A stretch of DNA of 64,000 nucleotides from Actinoallomurus liliacearum. GTDB taxonomy: Bacteria > Actinomycetota > Actinomycetes > Streptosporangiales > Streptosporangiaceae. Each line of letters starts with the position of its first letter. The stretch's first letter is position 1. A program made the translations under genes and the position numbers. Of the stretch, positions 52,225 to 60,981 are shown in pieces. The stretch is taken from the NCBI RefSeq assembly GCF_039542035.1, contig NZ_BAABHJ010000023.1:62001-126000 (forward strand), given 5' to 3'. The notes under the pieces are model-generated. The model searched no databases, had not been told where the DNA came from, and worked only from the letters and a program-made list of their open reading frames with translations.

Positions 52225-53723
52225 TGGCGGTGACGGCCGAGACGACCGGCCCGGACGTGAGCCCGGGGCGGGTCCGGCGCGACGCGGTCGCCGTCGGCGC
52301 CTTCGTCGTCGCGGCCGCGGTGGCGTACTCGGTGTTCTCGCTGGTGCGGTACTGGACCTTCCGCACCACGACGTACGACCTGGTGATCTTCGATCAGGCC
52401 GTCCGCTCCTACAGCCGCCTGCACCTGCCCACCGCGATGGTCAAGGGCGTGCACAACGGCTTCGGCCCGCACTTCACCGTGCTCGGCGACCACTTCTCGC
52501 CGATCCTCGCGCTGCTGGCGCCGCTCTACTGGATCCACGACGGCCCGCAGACCCTGCTGATCGCCCAGTCCGTGATCCTGGCGCTGACGATCGTGCCGCT
52601 GTGGATGTTCACACGGCGGCGGCTCGGCGCGTGGGCGGCGCACTGTGTCGCGGGCGTGTACGCCCTGGCCTGGCCGGTGGCCGAGACGGTCGCCTTCGAC
52701 TTCCACGAGATGGCGTTCACGCCCGCGCTGTCCATGCTGATGCTCGAACGCCACGACGCCGGCCGCCGGTGGCAGTGCCTGCTGGCCGCGGGCGCGCTGC
52801 TGCTCGTCAAGGAGGACATGGGGCTGCTCGTCGCCGGCTTCGGGCTGTACCTGCTCACCCGGCCGGGGGAGCGGCGCCTGGCCGCCGTCTTCATAGTTGC
52901 GGGTCTCGGCTGGACCTGGTTGGCCTCCCGGGTGCTGATCCCGGCGTTCGGCGGCGCGGCGGACTACTACTGGGCCTATGACGCCCTGGGCCGGGACCTG
53001 CCGCACGCCGCCGCGTACGCCCTGACGCACCCGTGGACGGCGCTGAAGCTCCTCGTCACCCCGAACGTCAAGGCGACGACCATGGGGTGGCTCATCCTGC
53101 CGCTGCTGCTGGTGCCGCTCGCCTCACCGATCACCGTGGCGGTGCTGCCCCTGCTGGCCGAGCGCATGCTCGCGAACCGCTTCGGGAACTGGTGGGAGCC
53201 GAGGTTCCACTACAACGTCGCGCTGGCGGCCCTGCTCGTCGCGGCCGGCGTCGACGGCGCCTGCCGGCTGTCCCGGCTCCGCGTGCCGGGCACACGCGGG
53301 CGGCGACTCCGCCTCGATCTCGTCTGGCCGGTCGCCGCGCTGGTGGCCGCCGCCGTCGTCGTACCGCGCTTCGCGTTCAAGAACTTCTTCGACCCGGCGT
53401 TCTACCGCCGCGACGCGCACGCGCGCGCCGCCGTCCACGCGGTCGCCGCCGTGCCCCACGGGGCGCTGGTCGAGGCCGCGAACGCCGTGGGGCCGCAACT
53501 GTCCGGCCGGGCCCGCGTGCTGCTGTGGGACACCCGCGTCCGCTGGGCCCCCTGGGTGGTCGCCGACACCGCCCGTACGACGTTCCCCTTCCCGGGCCTG
53601 GGGGCGCAGCGCGACCGCGTACGGTACCTGCTCCAGCGGGGGTACACGGTCGTGCTGCGCCAGGACGGCTGGGTCGTGCTGCACGACCCGGCCGCCACTC
53701 CGGATCTGCGCGCCACCCGCTGA
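52221..53723 (+). CDS. DUF2079 multi-spanning membrane protein
   Basis: 500 aa with ten or more helices. Conserved segments TTYDLVIFDQAVRSYSRLHLP, FGPHFTVLGDHFSPILALLAPLY and DFHEMAFTPAL are typical of DUF2079, proteins of GT-C glycosyltransferase-like topology and unknown function. NRFGNWWEPRFHYN sits near residue 320. The C-terminal ~130 residues are soluble and probably extracellular. Start overlaps the HIT stop (ATGA). Confidence 0.88.
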   Translation: MMAVTAETTGPDVSPGRVRRDAVAVGAFVVAAAVAYSVFSLVRYWTFRTTTYDLVIFDQAVRSYSRLHLPTAMVKGVHNGFGPHFTVLGDHFSPILALLAPLYWIHDGPQTLLIAQSVILALTIVPLWMFTRRRLGAWAAHCVAGVYALAWPVAETVAFDFHEMAFTPALSMLMLERHDAGRRWQCLLAAGALLLVKEDMGLLVAGFGLYLLTRPGERRLAAVFIVAGLGWTWLASRVLIPAFGGAADYYWAYDALGRDLPHAAAYALTHPWTALKLLVTPNVKATTMGWLILPLLLVPLASPITVAVLPLLAERMLANRFGNWWEPRFHYNVALAALLVAAGVDGACRLSRLRVPGTRGRRLRLDLVWPVAALVAAAVVVPRFAFKNFFDPAFYRRDAHARAAVHAVAAVPHGALVEAANAVGPQLSGRARVLLWDTRVRWAPWVVADTARTTFPFPGLGAQRDRVRYLLQRGYTVVLRQDGWVVLHDPAATPDLRATR

Positions 53724-53735
53724 GCCACCGCCCGG

Positions 53736-55070
53736 TCACTCGGTCCGCAGACGCTCCGGAGCGATCGCGCGGCGCAGCCGGCGCCGGGAGGCCGTCGTCA
53801 CCAGTACGGCGGCGAGGACACCGAGGCCGCCCATGAGCAGGGCATGGGCCACCGTCCACGCGATCCATGCGGGATGGAACATGACGGCCGGCCATTCGGA
53901 GATCAGGGTGCCCACGACGCTCAGTCCGCAGACCGGAACCGTGGCGATGAGCGCCTGACGGGTGAGGAAGCGACGCAGATCCCCTTCGTGCGCGCCGAGC
54001 GCGCGCAGCTCGGCAAGCATCGGGCCGCGATCGAGGAGGGACTCGGCCTGGTGGACGAGCAATGCGGCGGTCGTCACCAGGATCGCCACGAACAGGGCCA
54101 GGCTCACGAGCGCGAAGCTGGTCATCCAGAAGGGCTCCAGCCTCCCACGATCCGCCATGACGTCCGCCTCGATCGGACCGGTGCCACTGCCGACCGCGAC
54201 GGTCAGCGCCACGACGGCGAGGGTCCGACCCCACGGGCGGGCGTCGGCCTCCAGGGCGCGTGCCGCCAGCAGGACCTCCGCCGAGCGCGCCCGGCGCCCG
54301 ACCCACCGCGCCGAGAACCAGATCACCCACCCCGCCGACAGCATCAGTCCGACGGGCAGGAGGAGTACGGAGATCTGGAGCACCCCCGCGGTGACGGCGG
54401 ATTCCTCGCCCGCCGCGCGGGCAACGAGACGGACCACGGGCGCCAGGAATGGCGGGACGAGCAGCAGGAGGCCGTACCAGCGCGGTCGGCCCCGGCCGGC
54501 GCGGCGGGTCACGCTGAGGGGCGTCGCGATGACGTGCCGCCCGGCGAGCAGGCCCGAGAGCGCCGCCGCGACGATCACGATCGCCATCGCGGCCAGGCAC
54601 CACAGGGGCGGGACGGCGACGTCGGCGCGCGACCCCGAGGCGAGCGTCCTGCGGGCGGCCAGCTGCGGCACGAGGTACGCCGCGGCCCCGACGACCGTGC
54701 CGAGGGCGGCCGCGCGGGTGACCTCGACCGCGCCCAGGAGCCGGACCTCTCGCGGCGTCGCGCCGGCCAGGCGCAGCGCGGACAGCCGCCGCTCCCGGTC
54801 GGCCGCGGCCAGCCGCGCCGACTGGTAGAGGAACGCCGCGACCGGCAGGAGCAGCAGCGCGATTCCGAAGGCGGTGCCGTCCCGCGTCCCCGGATCGCCG
54901 ATCGGGCCGAAGCGGTCGTCGAGCCGGCCGCGCAACGCCAGGACGTTCGCCGCGCCGAACAGGAACCAGGTCGCCAGGCCCGCTCCGACCGCCATCAGCC
55001 GCCTGCGGGCCCGCTCCTCCGGCGAGCCGCCCTTACCGAGCATGCCCGCCACGGTGAGGAGCGTCCTCAC
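53736..55070 (-). CDS. FtsX-like ABC transporter permease
   Basis: 444 aa. About eight to ten helices, with the FtsX-type segment (SARLAAADRERRLSALRLAGATPREVRLL) repeated in weaker form near the end (LDRGPMLAELRALGAHEGDLRRFL). It lacks the large extracellular domain of MacB-type permeases. The start overlaps the ATPase stop by 4 nt. Together with the ATPase and the PadR gene upstream it forms a regulated exporter, perhaps for lipophilic or antibiotic compounds (inference). Confidence 0.85.
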   Translation of the reverse strand: MRTLLTVAGMLGKGGSPEERARRRLMAVGAGLATWFLFGAANVLALRGRLDDRFGPIGDPGTRDGTAFGIALLLLPVAAFLYQSARLAAADRERRLSALRLAGATPREVRLLGAVEVTRAAALGTVVGAAAYLVPQLAARRTLASGSRADVAVPPLWCLAAMAIVIVAAALSGLLAGRHVIATPLSVTRRAGRGRPRWYGLLLLVPPFLAPVVRLVARAAGEESAVTAGVLQISVLLLPVGLMLSAGWVIWFSARWVGRRARSAEVLLAARALEADARPWGRTLAVVALTVAVGSGTGPIEADVMADRGRLEPFWMTSFALVSLALFVAILVTTAALLVHQAESLLDRGPMLAELRALGAHEGDLRRFLTRQALIATVPVCGLSVVGTLISEWPAVMFHPAWIAWTVAHALLMGGLGVLAAVLVTTASRRRLRRAIAPERLRTE

Positions 55071-55738
55071 ACGACCACCTCCCCGGCCAGTACGCCGTCG
55101 CGCAGCACGATCTCTCGATCGGCGTGCGCCGCGACCTGGTTGTCATGGGTCACGATCACGACGGTCGCGCCGTTGGTCCGCGCGGCGGCTACCAGCAGGG
55201 ACAGCACGCGCTCGCCGGCGACCGAGTCGAGCGCGCCGGTCGGCTCGTCGGCGAAGATGACCTTCGGGCCGGTGACGAGCGCCCGGGCGACCGCCACGCG
55301 CTGGAGCTGGCCCCCGGACAGCTCCGCCGGACGGGCGTCGGCGACGTCCAGCGCCGCGACCTCCTCCAGCCGGTCGCGCGCGACGGTCGTCGCCTCGGCC
55401 CGGCCGCGCCCGGAGAACAGCAGCGGCAACGCGACGTTCTCGACGGCGGTCAGCTCGGGGACGAGCCGGTCGAACTGGAAGACGATTCCGAACTCCTCCC
55501 GCCGGAGCCGGGTCCGGGCCGCCTCGTCGAGGCCGTCGACGCGGCGCCCCGCGTAATGCACCTCGCCCGTCTCCGGCCGCATGATCCCGCTCAGGCAGTG
55601 CAGGAGCGTCGACTTGCCCGAGCCGCTCGGCCCGGTGATGGCCACGGTCTCGCCGCGTTCGATCGCCAGGGACACGCCCCGCAGGGCGTAGGTGCGGCCG
55701 AACGCCTTCTCGATCCGGTGGGCTTCCAACAGGGTCAT
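55067..55738 (-). CDS. ABC transporter ATP-binding protein (LolD/MacB type)
   Basis: 223 aa. Walker A ITGPSGSGKSTLLHCL, Q-loop FQFDRLVPELTAVENV, signature LSGGQLQRVAVARAL, Walker B VIFADEPTGALD and H-loop VIVTHDNQVA are all canonical. Start at the ATG with GGAGG 5 nt upstream; a start 23 codons further up is unlikely. Partner permease overlaps by 4 nt; the PadR repressor gene ends 65 bp upstream. Confidence 0.93.
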   Translation of the reverse strand: MTLLEAHRIEKAFGRTYALRGVSLAIERGETVAITGPSGSGKSTLLHCLSGIMRPETGEVHYAGRRVDGLDEAARTRLRREEFGIVFQFDRLVPELTAVENVALPLLFSGRGRAEATTVARDRLEEVAALDVADARPAELSGGQLQRVAVARALVTGPKVIFADEPTGALDSVAGERVLSLLVAAARTNGATVVIVTHDNQVAAHADREIVLRDGVLAGEVVV

Positions 55739-55803
55739 GTGTCCTCCTTCGTCGGAGGGGCGACTCGGAGGGGCTGCGTCTCCGATTCCCCCGCTCCGCT
55801 CGG

Positions 55804-56334
55804 TCACGGGCGGATCTCCTGAGTCAGGTCTTCGATGCGCTGCCGGGCCGTCTCCATCCAGCGCAGGTCGGCGTCGAGGTGGTGCAGCGCGTAGTCGGCG
55901 GCCAGTACCTCACCGACCGAGACGCCGGCGCCGCGCTTGCGCGCGGTCAACTCACGCATGCGTTCCAGGTGCGCCGCCCGTTGCCGCAGGAGGTAGGCGT
56001 CGGCCGTCCCCTGAGCGAGCAGCGCCACCACCACCCGGGTGAACAGCGCGCTGGAGACGTGCGGCGCGGGCGGCTCGGTCTGCGCGAGCCATCGGTGAAC
56101 CTCCGCGGTGCCCTCCTCCGTGATCTCGTAGACGGTGCGTTCCGGCCCGGCCTCCTGAACGGTGCCGGCGACGGTCACACGGCCGTCGCGCTCAAGCCGC
56201 TGAAGGGTCGCGTAGACCTGTCCGTACGCGAGGGGCTTGGCGCCCGGAAGCCGCGCGTCATGCTCGCGCTTCAGTTCGTATCCGTGCTTGGGCCGCTCGG
56301 TGAGCAACCCGAGCAGGACGTGCCCGGTCGACAT
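55804..56334 (-). CDS. PadR-family transcriptional repressor
   Basis: 176 aa. The winged helix (GHVLLGLLTERPKHGYELKREHD, AYGQVYATLQRLERDGRVT) is followed by a C-terminal helical dimerisation region (PadR type 2-like length). PadR proteins repress drug exporters until a small molecule binds. It is the first gene of the exporter operon. A palindrome overlaps its own promoter, so it is probably self-regulated. Confidence 0.92.
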   Translation of the reverse strand: MSTGHVLLGLLTERPKHGYELKREHDARLPGAKPLAYGQVYATLQRLERDGRVTVAGTVQEAGPERTVYEITEEGTAEVHRWLAQTEPPAPHVSSALFTRVVVALLAQGTADAYLLRQRAAHLERMRELTARKRGAGVSVGEVLAADYALHHLDADLRWMETARQRIEDLTQEIRP

Positions 56335-56335
56335 G

Positions 56336-56372
56336 AGTCGTGACTATACACTCGATGTATTCATTGAGTGAA
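56336..56372 (-). promoter_or_regulatory. PadR promoter and operator
   Basis: On the minus strand TATAGT (56343-56348) is a -10 box ending 8 nt before the PadR ATG, so the message is nearly leaderless. Overlapping it are two inverted repeats: ATACA-n5-TGTAT (56346-56360) and ACTCGATG-n4-CATTGAGT (56350-56369). The ATAC/GTAT symmetry resembles known PadR operators. Confidence 0.65.
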
Positions 56373-56426
56373 TAGCTGGCGCTCGGCGGGTCCGGTCATG
56401 GTCGGCGGGCCTCGTCGGGCAAGGGA

Positions 56427-56462
56427 CGGGCCCCCGGAAGATGCCGCGCTTCCGGGGGCCCG
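56427..56462 (-). terminator. terminator downstream of the serine protease gene
   Basis: A 14-bp perfect stem (CGGGCCCCCGGAAG / CTTCCGGGGGCCCG) with an 8-nt loop lies 22 bp past the protease stop and upstream of the PadR promoter. Confidence 0.75.
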
Positions 56463-56483
56463 CGAGTGGGGTTGGGCGAGAGA

Positions 56484-57515
56484 TCAGTAGACGTTCACTC
56501 CGTACGCCGAGAGCGCCTCGGTGACGGGCTGGAAGAAGGTGGTGCCGCCGGAGGTGCAGTTGCCGCTGCCGCCGGAGGTCAGGCCGAGCGCCGTGCCGCC
56601 GGAGTACAGCGGGCCGCCGCTGTCGCCGCCCTCGGCGCAGACCGTCGTCCTGATCAGGCCGCTGACGGTGCCCTCGGAGTAGTTGACCGTCTGGTTGAGC
56701 GCGGTGACGGAGCCGGAGTGAATGCCGGTGGTGCTGCCGCGGCGCGTCACCGACTCACCGACGTAGGCGTTGCCGGCCGACGTGATGTCGACACTGCCGA
56801 CCGTGCCCGGGTGGGAGACGCCGCTGGCGTAGGTGACGATCGCGTAGTCGTTGCCCGGGAAGCTGCTCGACCGCGTGGTGCCGATCAAGGAGGTGTGACT
56901 GGAGTTGCTGTACCAGCTCGACGCGATGTTGCCGCAGTGCCCGGCGGTCAGGAAGTAGTACGTGCTGCCGCTCACGACGTTGAAGCCCAGGGAGCAGCGG
57001 TACTGGCCGCCGTAGATCGCGTCGCCGCCGGAGCCGTCGAGGCTGAAGACGCCGGGCACGTACTCCATCCGGACGGCGCTGCCGAGCTGCTGGGCCGCGG
57101 AGGTGACCTGGACGAGCTTGGACCCGGTGACCGAGCTGTCGACGGAGAGCACGACCTGGTCGGTGGCCGGGTCCACGGCCCAGGCCGTGCCGGGCACCTT
57201 GGCCGTGCGGTCGAGGACGCCGATGGCCTTCTGGAGCTGGGCGCCGCTGAACGGCACGATCTTCGGGACGGCGCCGGCGTCGCGTACGGCCGAGGCGTCC
57301 GACTTCGAGCTGACCGTCACGACCAGCTTCTTCGCGGCCTGGTCGAAGTACGCGCCGGCGGAGCGGGAGCCCAGCTTCTGGGCCAGCTTCGTGGCGAGGT
57401 GCGAAGGATCCGGCTGCGAGACGGACGCCTGGGCCGACGCGCCCAGCAGGGAGCCGCCGACGAGCGTGGCGGCCGCCGCGACGAGTCCAGCACGCCGAGG
57501 AGCAGTGAATCTCAC
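56484..57515 (-). CDS. secreted streptogrisin/alpha-lytic-type serine protease
   Basis: 343 aa prepro-enzyme. A signal peptide (AGLVAAAATLVGGSLLGASAQA) is followed by a propeptide (~32-155) needed for folding. The mature S1E domain shows His in LTAGHCG, Asp in NDYAIVTY and Ser in GGDSGGPLYSG. Disulphide cysteines fit the pairs of SGPB-like enzymes. GTG start chosen for GGGAGG 5-7 nt upstream. Monocistronic with its own terminator. Confidence 0.94.
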   Translation of the reverse strand: MRFTAPRRAGLVAAAATLVGGSLLGASAQASVSQPDPSHLATKLAQKLGSRSAGAYFDQAAKKLVVTVSSKSDASAVRDAGAVPKIVPFSGAQLQKAIGVLDRTAKVPGTAWAVDPATDQVVLSVDSSVTGSKLVQVTSAAQQLGSAVRMEYVPGVFSLDGSGGDAIYGGQYRCSLGFNVVSGSTYYFLTAGHCGNIASSWYSNSSHTSLIGTTRSSSFPGNDYAIVTYASGVSHPGTVGSVDITSAGNAYVGESVTRRGSTTGIHSGSVTALNQTVNYSEGTVSGLIRTTVCAEGGDSGGPLYSGGTALGLTSGGSGNCTSGGTTFFQPVTEALSAYGVNVY

Positions 57516-57905
57516 ACGAGCCTCCCTCAGGGGTGGCGGGCGCGCCCCGGTGGCGTGCCCGAGGGACGGCATGGCAATGGCGCTCGGCTCATGGGCGGAG
57601 GGGAGCCGCCCGGGCGGGGTCGAGATCCGATTACCTGGCCTGCGCAGATCTTCACAAACCTAGTCAAAAGCCGCAAGGTCAAACGTTAGTCCAGAATCGG
57701 TCAGCCACAAGCACTCGCATACTAGCTGGTATCCGGGCTGATGGGGGTGTCGGAACCGAGGTCCGGTCGGCTCCCGCGTCAGGGCTCCGGTCAGGATTCG
57801 GGCACCGGGAGAAGAGCCGCGAAGGTCAAGAGAACCTGAGAGTTCGCTGTGAGTCCCTGGGCCGAGCGTGGTAACGACGTCGGCGTGTGAGAGTCTTGGC
57901 TAGCA
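57516..57905. promoter_or_regulatory. divergent promoter region between the protease and the membrane protein
   Basis: 390 bp without a gene, less GC-rich at 57640-57740. A possible protease promoter on the minus strand is TTGTGG (57705-57710) and TAACGT (57683-57688), 16 bp apart. The plus-strand gene has no clear hexamers. No repeat or operator was recognised. Confidence 0.3.
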
Positions 57906-59159
57906 ATGGACCATCCGGAATTCACAGCATTTGTCCTGGTCGCAGGCATGATCCTGGCTGGCGTCGCGCAGTGGCGCGGCTGGCGGCCGACGTTGCCCGT
58001 CGCCTTGGCGGTCGGTATCGGGCTGCGGCTGATCCTGCTGATCTCCGCGTCGAGCGACTCCTGGCAGCCCGTCGACTACAACGAGGGTTTCAGGGCGGCC
58101 GGTCGGGCGATCCTCCATCATCAGGACCCCGTGCTGGCCAGTCAGGGGTCCTGGCACTTCCTGCCGATGATCCCGTACTTCTACGCCCTGGCGCTGGCCA
58201 CCGGCCTGCCATGGGAGATCGCCGGCCGGGTCTGCACCCTCATCGCGGACGTCGTGCTGATCGCGCTGGTCGGGCGTCTCGCCGGGCGGAAACACGCCGC
58301 GGCGGCGCGGTTCCAGTACGCCTGCAACCCGATCGCGCTCATGGTCGCCGTCATCCACGGACAGGTCGAGCCGATCTCCCTTGTCTTCCTCGTCGGCGCC
58401 TACATCCTCGCGCGGTCCGCGCGGACCGGCGCCGAGAACGGTGGGACCGGCCTGAACGGCGCCTGGGCGGGCGCCATGTTCGGGTTCGCGTTGTCGGCCA
58501 AGAGCTGGCCGATCATCCTGCTGCCGGTGGTCCTCGCGATCCTGCCGAACTGGCGGCAGCGCCTGTACGGTCTGGTCGCGGCCGGTGCCGTCCCCGTCTT
58601 CTTCCTCGTGACCCTTCCCCTGGTCGTGAGCTCCAACTGGGCCGACATGCTGAACGTCGCGCGGTACCTCGGTGAGGTGCGGCCCATCGTCGGCGAATGG
58701 GGCTGGACCGCCCTGATGACGGGTGGCGACTGGACGCTGGCCCCGACGGCCGCCAAGATCGGCCAGATCATCCTGTACACCACCATCGCGCTGGTCATGT
58801 GGCTCTGGTGGCGGGCCGACCGCATCGACCAGACCTCCGCGATCCTCCTGGCCTTCATGCTCGTCACGCCGCGCCTCGGGGCGCAGTACCTGCTGTGGTT
58901 CGTGCCGTTCCTGTGCGCGCGGCCGACCCGGTGGAGCCGGCCCGCGATGGCCTTGGCCGCGGTCTGGGCGGGCACCGGGTACATCTACCTGACGCAGTTC
59001 GACGACACCGGCTGGTGGGAGAACCACGAATGGTGGGCGATGAGCTCGGTGGCCGTCCTCCCGCTCCTGGCCCTGGCCATTCCCTGGTACCGGCGCCGCC
59101 CGCAGCCCGTTGAAGGGCTTCCCGTCACGGAGACCGAACTCGTCCCCGCGACCAAGTGA
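57906..59159 (+). CDS. GT-C/DUF2029-like polytopic membrane glycosyltransferase-type protein
   Basis: 417 aa, about ten helices. The first extracellular loop has DYNEGFRAAGRAILHHQDPV, resembling the acidic catalytic loop of GT87/DUF2029 mannosyltransferases, and HGQVEPISLVFLVGAY and PRLGAQYLLWFVPF are typical helices. It probably transfers a sugar from a polyprenyl-phosphate donor to a cell-envelope acceptor; substrate unknown. No ribosome site before the ATG. Confidence 0.75.
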   Translation: MDHPEFTAFVLVAGMILAGVAQWRGWRPTLPVALAVGIGLRLILLISASSDSWQPVDYNEGFRAAGRAILHHQDPVLASQGSWHFLPMIPYFYALALATGLPWEIAGRVCTLIADVVLIALVGRLAGRKHAAAARFQYACNPIALMVAVIHGQVEPISLVFLVGAYILARSARTGAENGGTGLNGAWAGAMFGFALSAKSWPIILLPVVLAILPNWRQRLYGLVAAGAVPVFFLVTLPLVVSSNWADMLNVARYLGEVRPIVGEWGWTALMTGGDWTLAPTAAKIGQIILYTTIALVMWLWWRADRIDQTSAILLAFMLVTPRLGAQYLLWFVPFLCARPTRWSRPAMALAAVWAGTGYIYLTQFDDTGWWENHEWWAMSSVAVLPLLALAIPWYRRRPQPVEGLPVTETELVPATK

Positions 59160-59205
59160 CCGCGCCCGCCGGGTCCGGGAGCCGATCCCGCACCCGGCGG
59201 CGCGG
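59160..59205. terminator. bidirectional terminator hairpin
   Basis: CCGCCGGGT (59166-59174) pairs with ACCCGGCGG (59192-59200), extended outward by CCGCG/CGCGG with one bulged base. It starts just after the membrane-protein stop and precedes the convergent GDPD stop. Confidence 0.7.
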
Positions 59206-59221
59206 TGCCCGTAGGGGGCGG

Positions 59222-60667
59222 TCAGCCGATCGAGACGCCGCCGAACGACAACCCCGGGCCCTGGTGGCCCGTGCTCGCGTAGCGGCCGAGGTAGAGGTAC
59301 CTGCCGCGATAGCGGGAGTCCTTGGCGGTGATCGACTTGTCGGGGCCGTCATAACGCACCACCGTCACGGACGACTTCGTCACCGAGATGCGAAGCGTCG
59401 CGGTGGTGCCCTTCTTCAGGACCGGGGTCTTGACGCTCTTCAGCCGCGTGGTGTGCCCGGCGTCCTTGCGGTACAGGATGAGAGTGCCGTCGCGGCGCAG
59501 GACGGCCAGGTAGCCGCCGTTCAGCGGTGAGTCGGCACTGGTGAACGCCGAGTCGCGGACCGCGGAGAAGTACACGCCGCCCCACCGGCTCTTGTCCGTC
59601 CCCAGGCTGTCCCACCGCATCTTCAGGCGCAGCGTGTACGACTTCGGCAGCACCGCCCAGCCCTGGAGGGCCAGCAGGGGGTAATCGCCGAGGTTGACGT
59701 GCCACCAGCCCGGCGCGATGAACCGCCCCCGCTGCCGGGGACCGAGCGCCTCCGGATACTGCGACTGGCTGATCTGCCCGTACCACCAGTTCTGCGTGGT
59801 GAAGGGATCGCGGGTGCGCCGGTAGCGGGCGACGTCACCGCGGACGTACGGCGGGTCGTTGGTGTCGATGCCCTGCACACCGAGCCGATAGAGCTCGTCC
59901 CGCCGGTACTGCCGGTTGACGTCGTAGCAGGCCACCGTCAGCCCGGCCTTGACGTACGAGGCGATCAGACTGTCGGGCAGCGCGGACCAGACGGACACGC
60001 GCTTCAAACCGTCCGCCTTGATGGCTTCGGGAGTGTCGATCGTCGCCTGCTGGGCCCCGCCGACGATCACCTGGGCGGTGATGCCCGCCTGCTCGGCCAG
60101 CACGGCGTCCGAGCGGGAGAACGTCTGGACCATCACCGTGCCGGTCAGGTTCCGCCGGGTGAGCTCGTCGATGACCAGGCGCATCGCTTCGGTGGTCTTC
60201 GGGTGCGCCAGCAGCCGTTTCTTGCCGGCGAACTCGTTGAGAACCTGGGTGAACAGCAGCGGATGCGTCGTCGTGGCCTTGCCGCCGAACCAGGACGGCG
60301 CGTCGATCACCAGCTTCTGGAAGGCGACGCTGTCATAGTCGGCGACGTTCCCCGTGCCCGTGGTGACACGATCGACGGTCGGGTCGTGCATGACGCCGCC
60401 GACGCCGTCCTTGAGCACCTGGACGTCGAACTCCAGAAGATCGGCGTCCGGGTCGGCGACACCGGCCTTGAGCGCCTGCTCGGTGTTCTCCGGAGCGAGG
60501 AACGCTCCGGCATTCCGGTGGGCGATGAAGAAGCGCTGGGGGAGGTCGGCCAGCCGCGGTGACCGAGTCGTCGAGCGCTGAGGAGAGAAGGGGGCGGCCT
60601 GTACGGCCGTCGCGGATCCGACGACGGTGAGTCCCACGGCCGCCAGGCTCAGCATGGTCTTTCGCAC
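59222..60667 (-). CDS. secreted glycerophosphodiester phosphodiesterase with C-terminal beta domain
   Basis: 481 aa. A signal peptide (MLSLAAVGLTVVGSATAVQA) precedes a GDPD TIM barrel (~45-285): HRNAGAFLAPENTEQAL, LEFDVQVLKDGVGGVMHDPTVDR with the catalytic HD, and late VSVWSALPDSLIASYVKAG. Residues ~300-481 form a LamG/concanavalin-type beta-sandwich (GWWHVNLGDYPLLALQGWAV). It hydrolyses glycerophosphodiesters, and could act on teichoic-acid-like polymers. GTG start; an ATG four codons later is possible. Confidence 0.88.
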   Translation of the reverse strand: MRKTMLSLAAVGLTVVGSATAVQAAPFSPQRSTTRSPRLADLPQRFFIAHRNAGAFLAPENTEQALKAGVADPDADLLEFDVQVLKDGVGGVMHDPTVDRVTTGTGNVADYDSVAFQKLVIDAPSWFGGKATTTHPLLFTQVLNEFAGKKRLLAHPKTTEAMRLVIDELTRRNLTGTVMVQTFSRSDAVLAEQAGITAQVIVGGAQQATIDTPEAIKADGLKRVSVWSALPDSLIASYVKAGLTVACYDVNRQYRRDELYRLGVQGIDTNDPPYVRGDVARYRRTRDPFTTQNWWYGQISQSQYPEALGPRQRGRFIAPGWWHVNLGDYPLLALQGWAVLPKSYTLRLKMRWDSLGTDKSRWGGVYFSAVRDSAFTSADSPLNGGYLAVLRRDGTLILYRKDAGHTTRLKSVKTPVLKKGTTATLRISVTKSSVTVVRYDGPDKSITAKDSRYRGRYLYLGRYASTGHQGPGLSFGGVSIG

Positions 60668-60917
60668 AAGGAGCAGAGGCTAGACCGCTAGGCGGCAATT
60701 GTCCGCTGCGATATCGAACCGCAACCAAGGTCGGTTCCCTCACCTGCGGGCGGATCGTCGGTGTTGTCGCACGCCATCACGGAGGCCCGGTTCGGGGTTA
60801 CGTGATCGAGAGTGGTGTAGATCACTTCATCCCCTCTAGGGAACTCGCTGACCAGGCGTTACGTTTCTGATCGTTTTTCTCGATTTCGACCTGACTGGCC
60901 GTAAGGCGGGAGGACCA

Positions 60918-60971
60918 GTGAGGCGCCGACTACTGCGGCGGAGCATCAGTCCCCGCGTTCGATCGATCTAG
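60918..60971 (+). CDS. 17-residue arginine-rich upstream ORF (putative leader peptide)
   Basis: GTG with GGGAGG 5 nt upstream opens an ORF encoding MRRRLLRRSISPRVRSI, ending in TAG. It stops 10 nt before the ATG of the following gene, which has no ribosome site of its own. A strong initiation site in front of a tiny ORF suggests translational coupling or attenuation. I know no database family with certainty. Confidence 0.4.
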   Translation: MRRRLLRRSISPRVRSI

Positions 60972-60981
60972 AAATCTCGTC

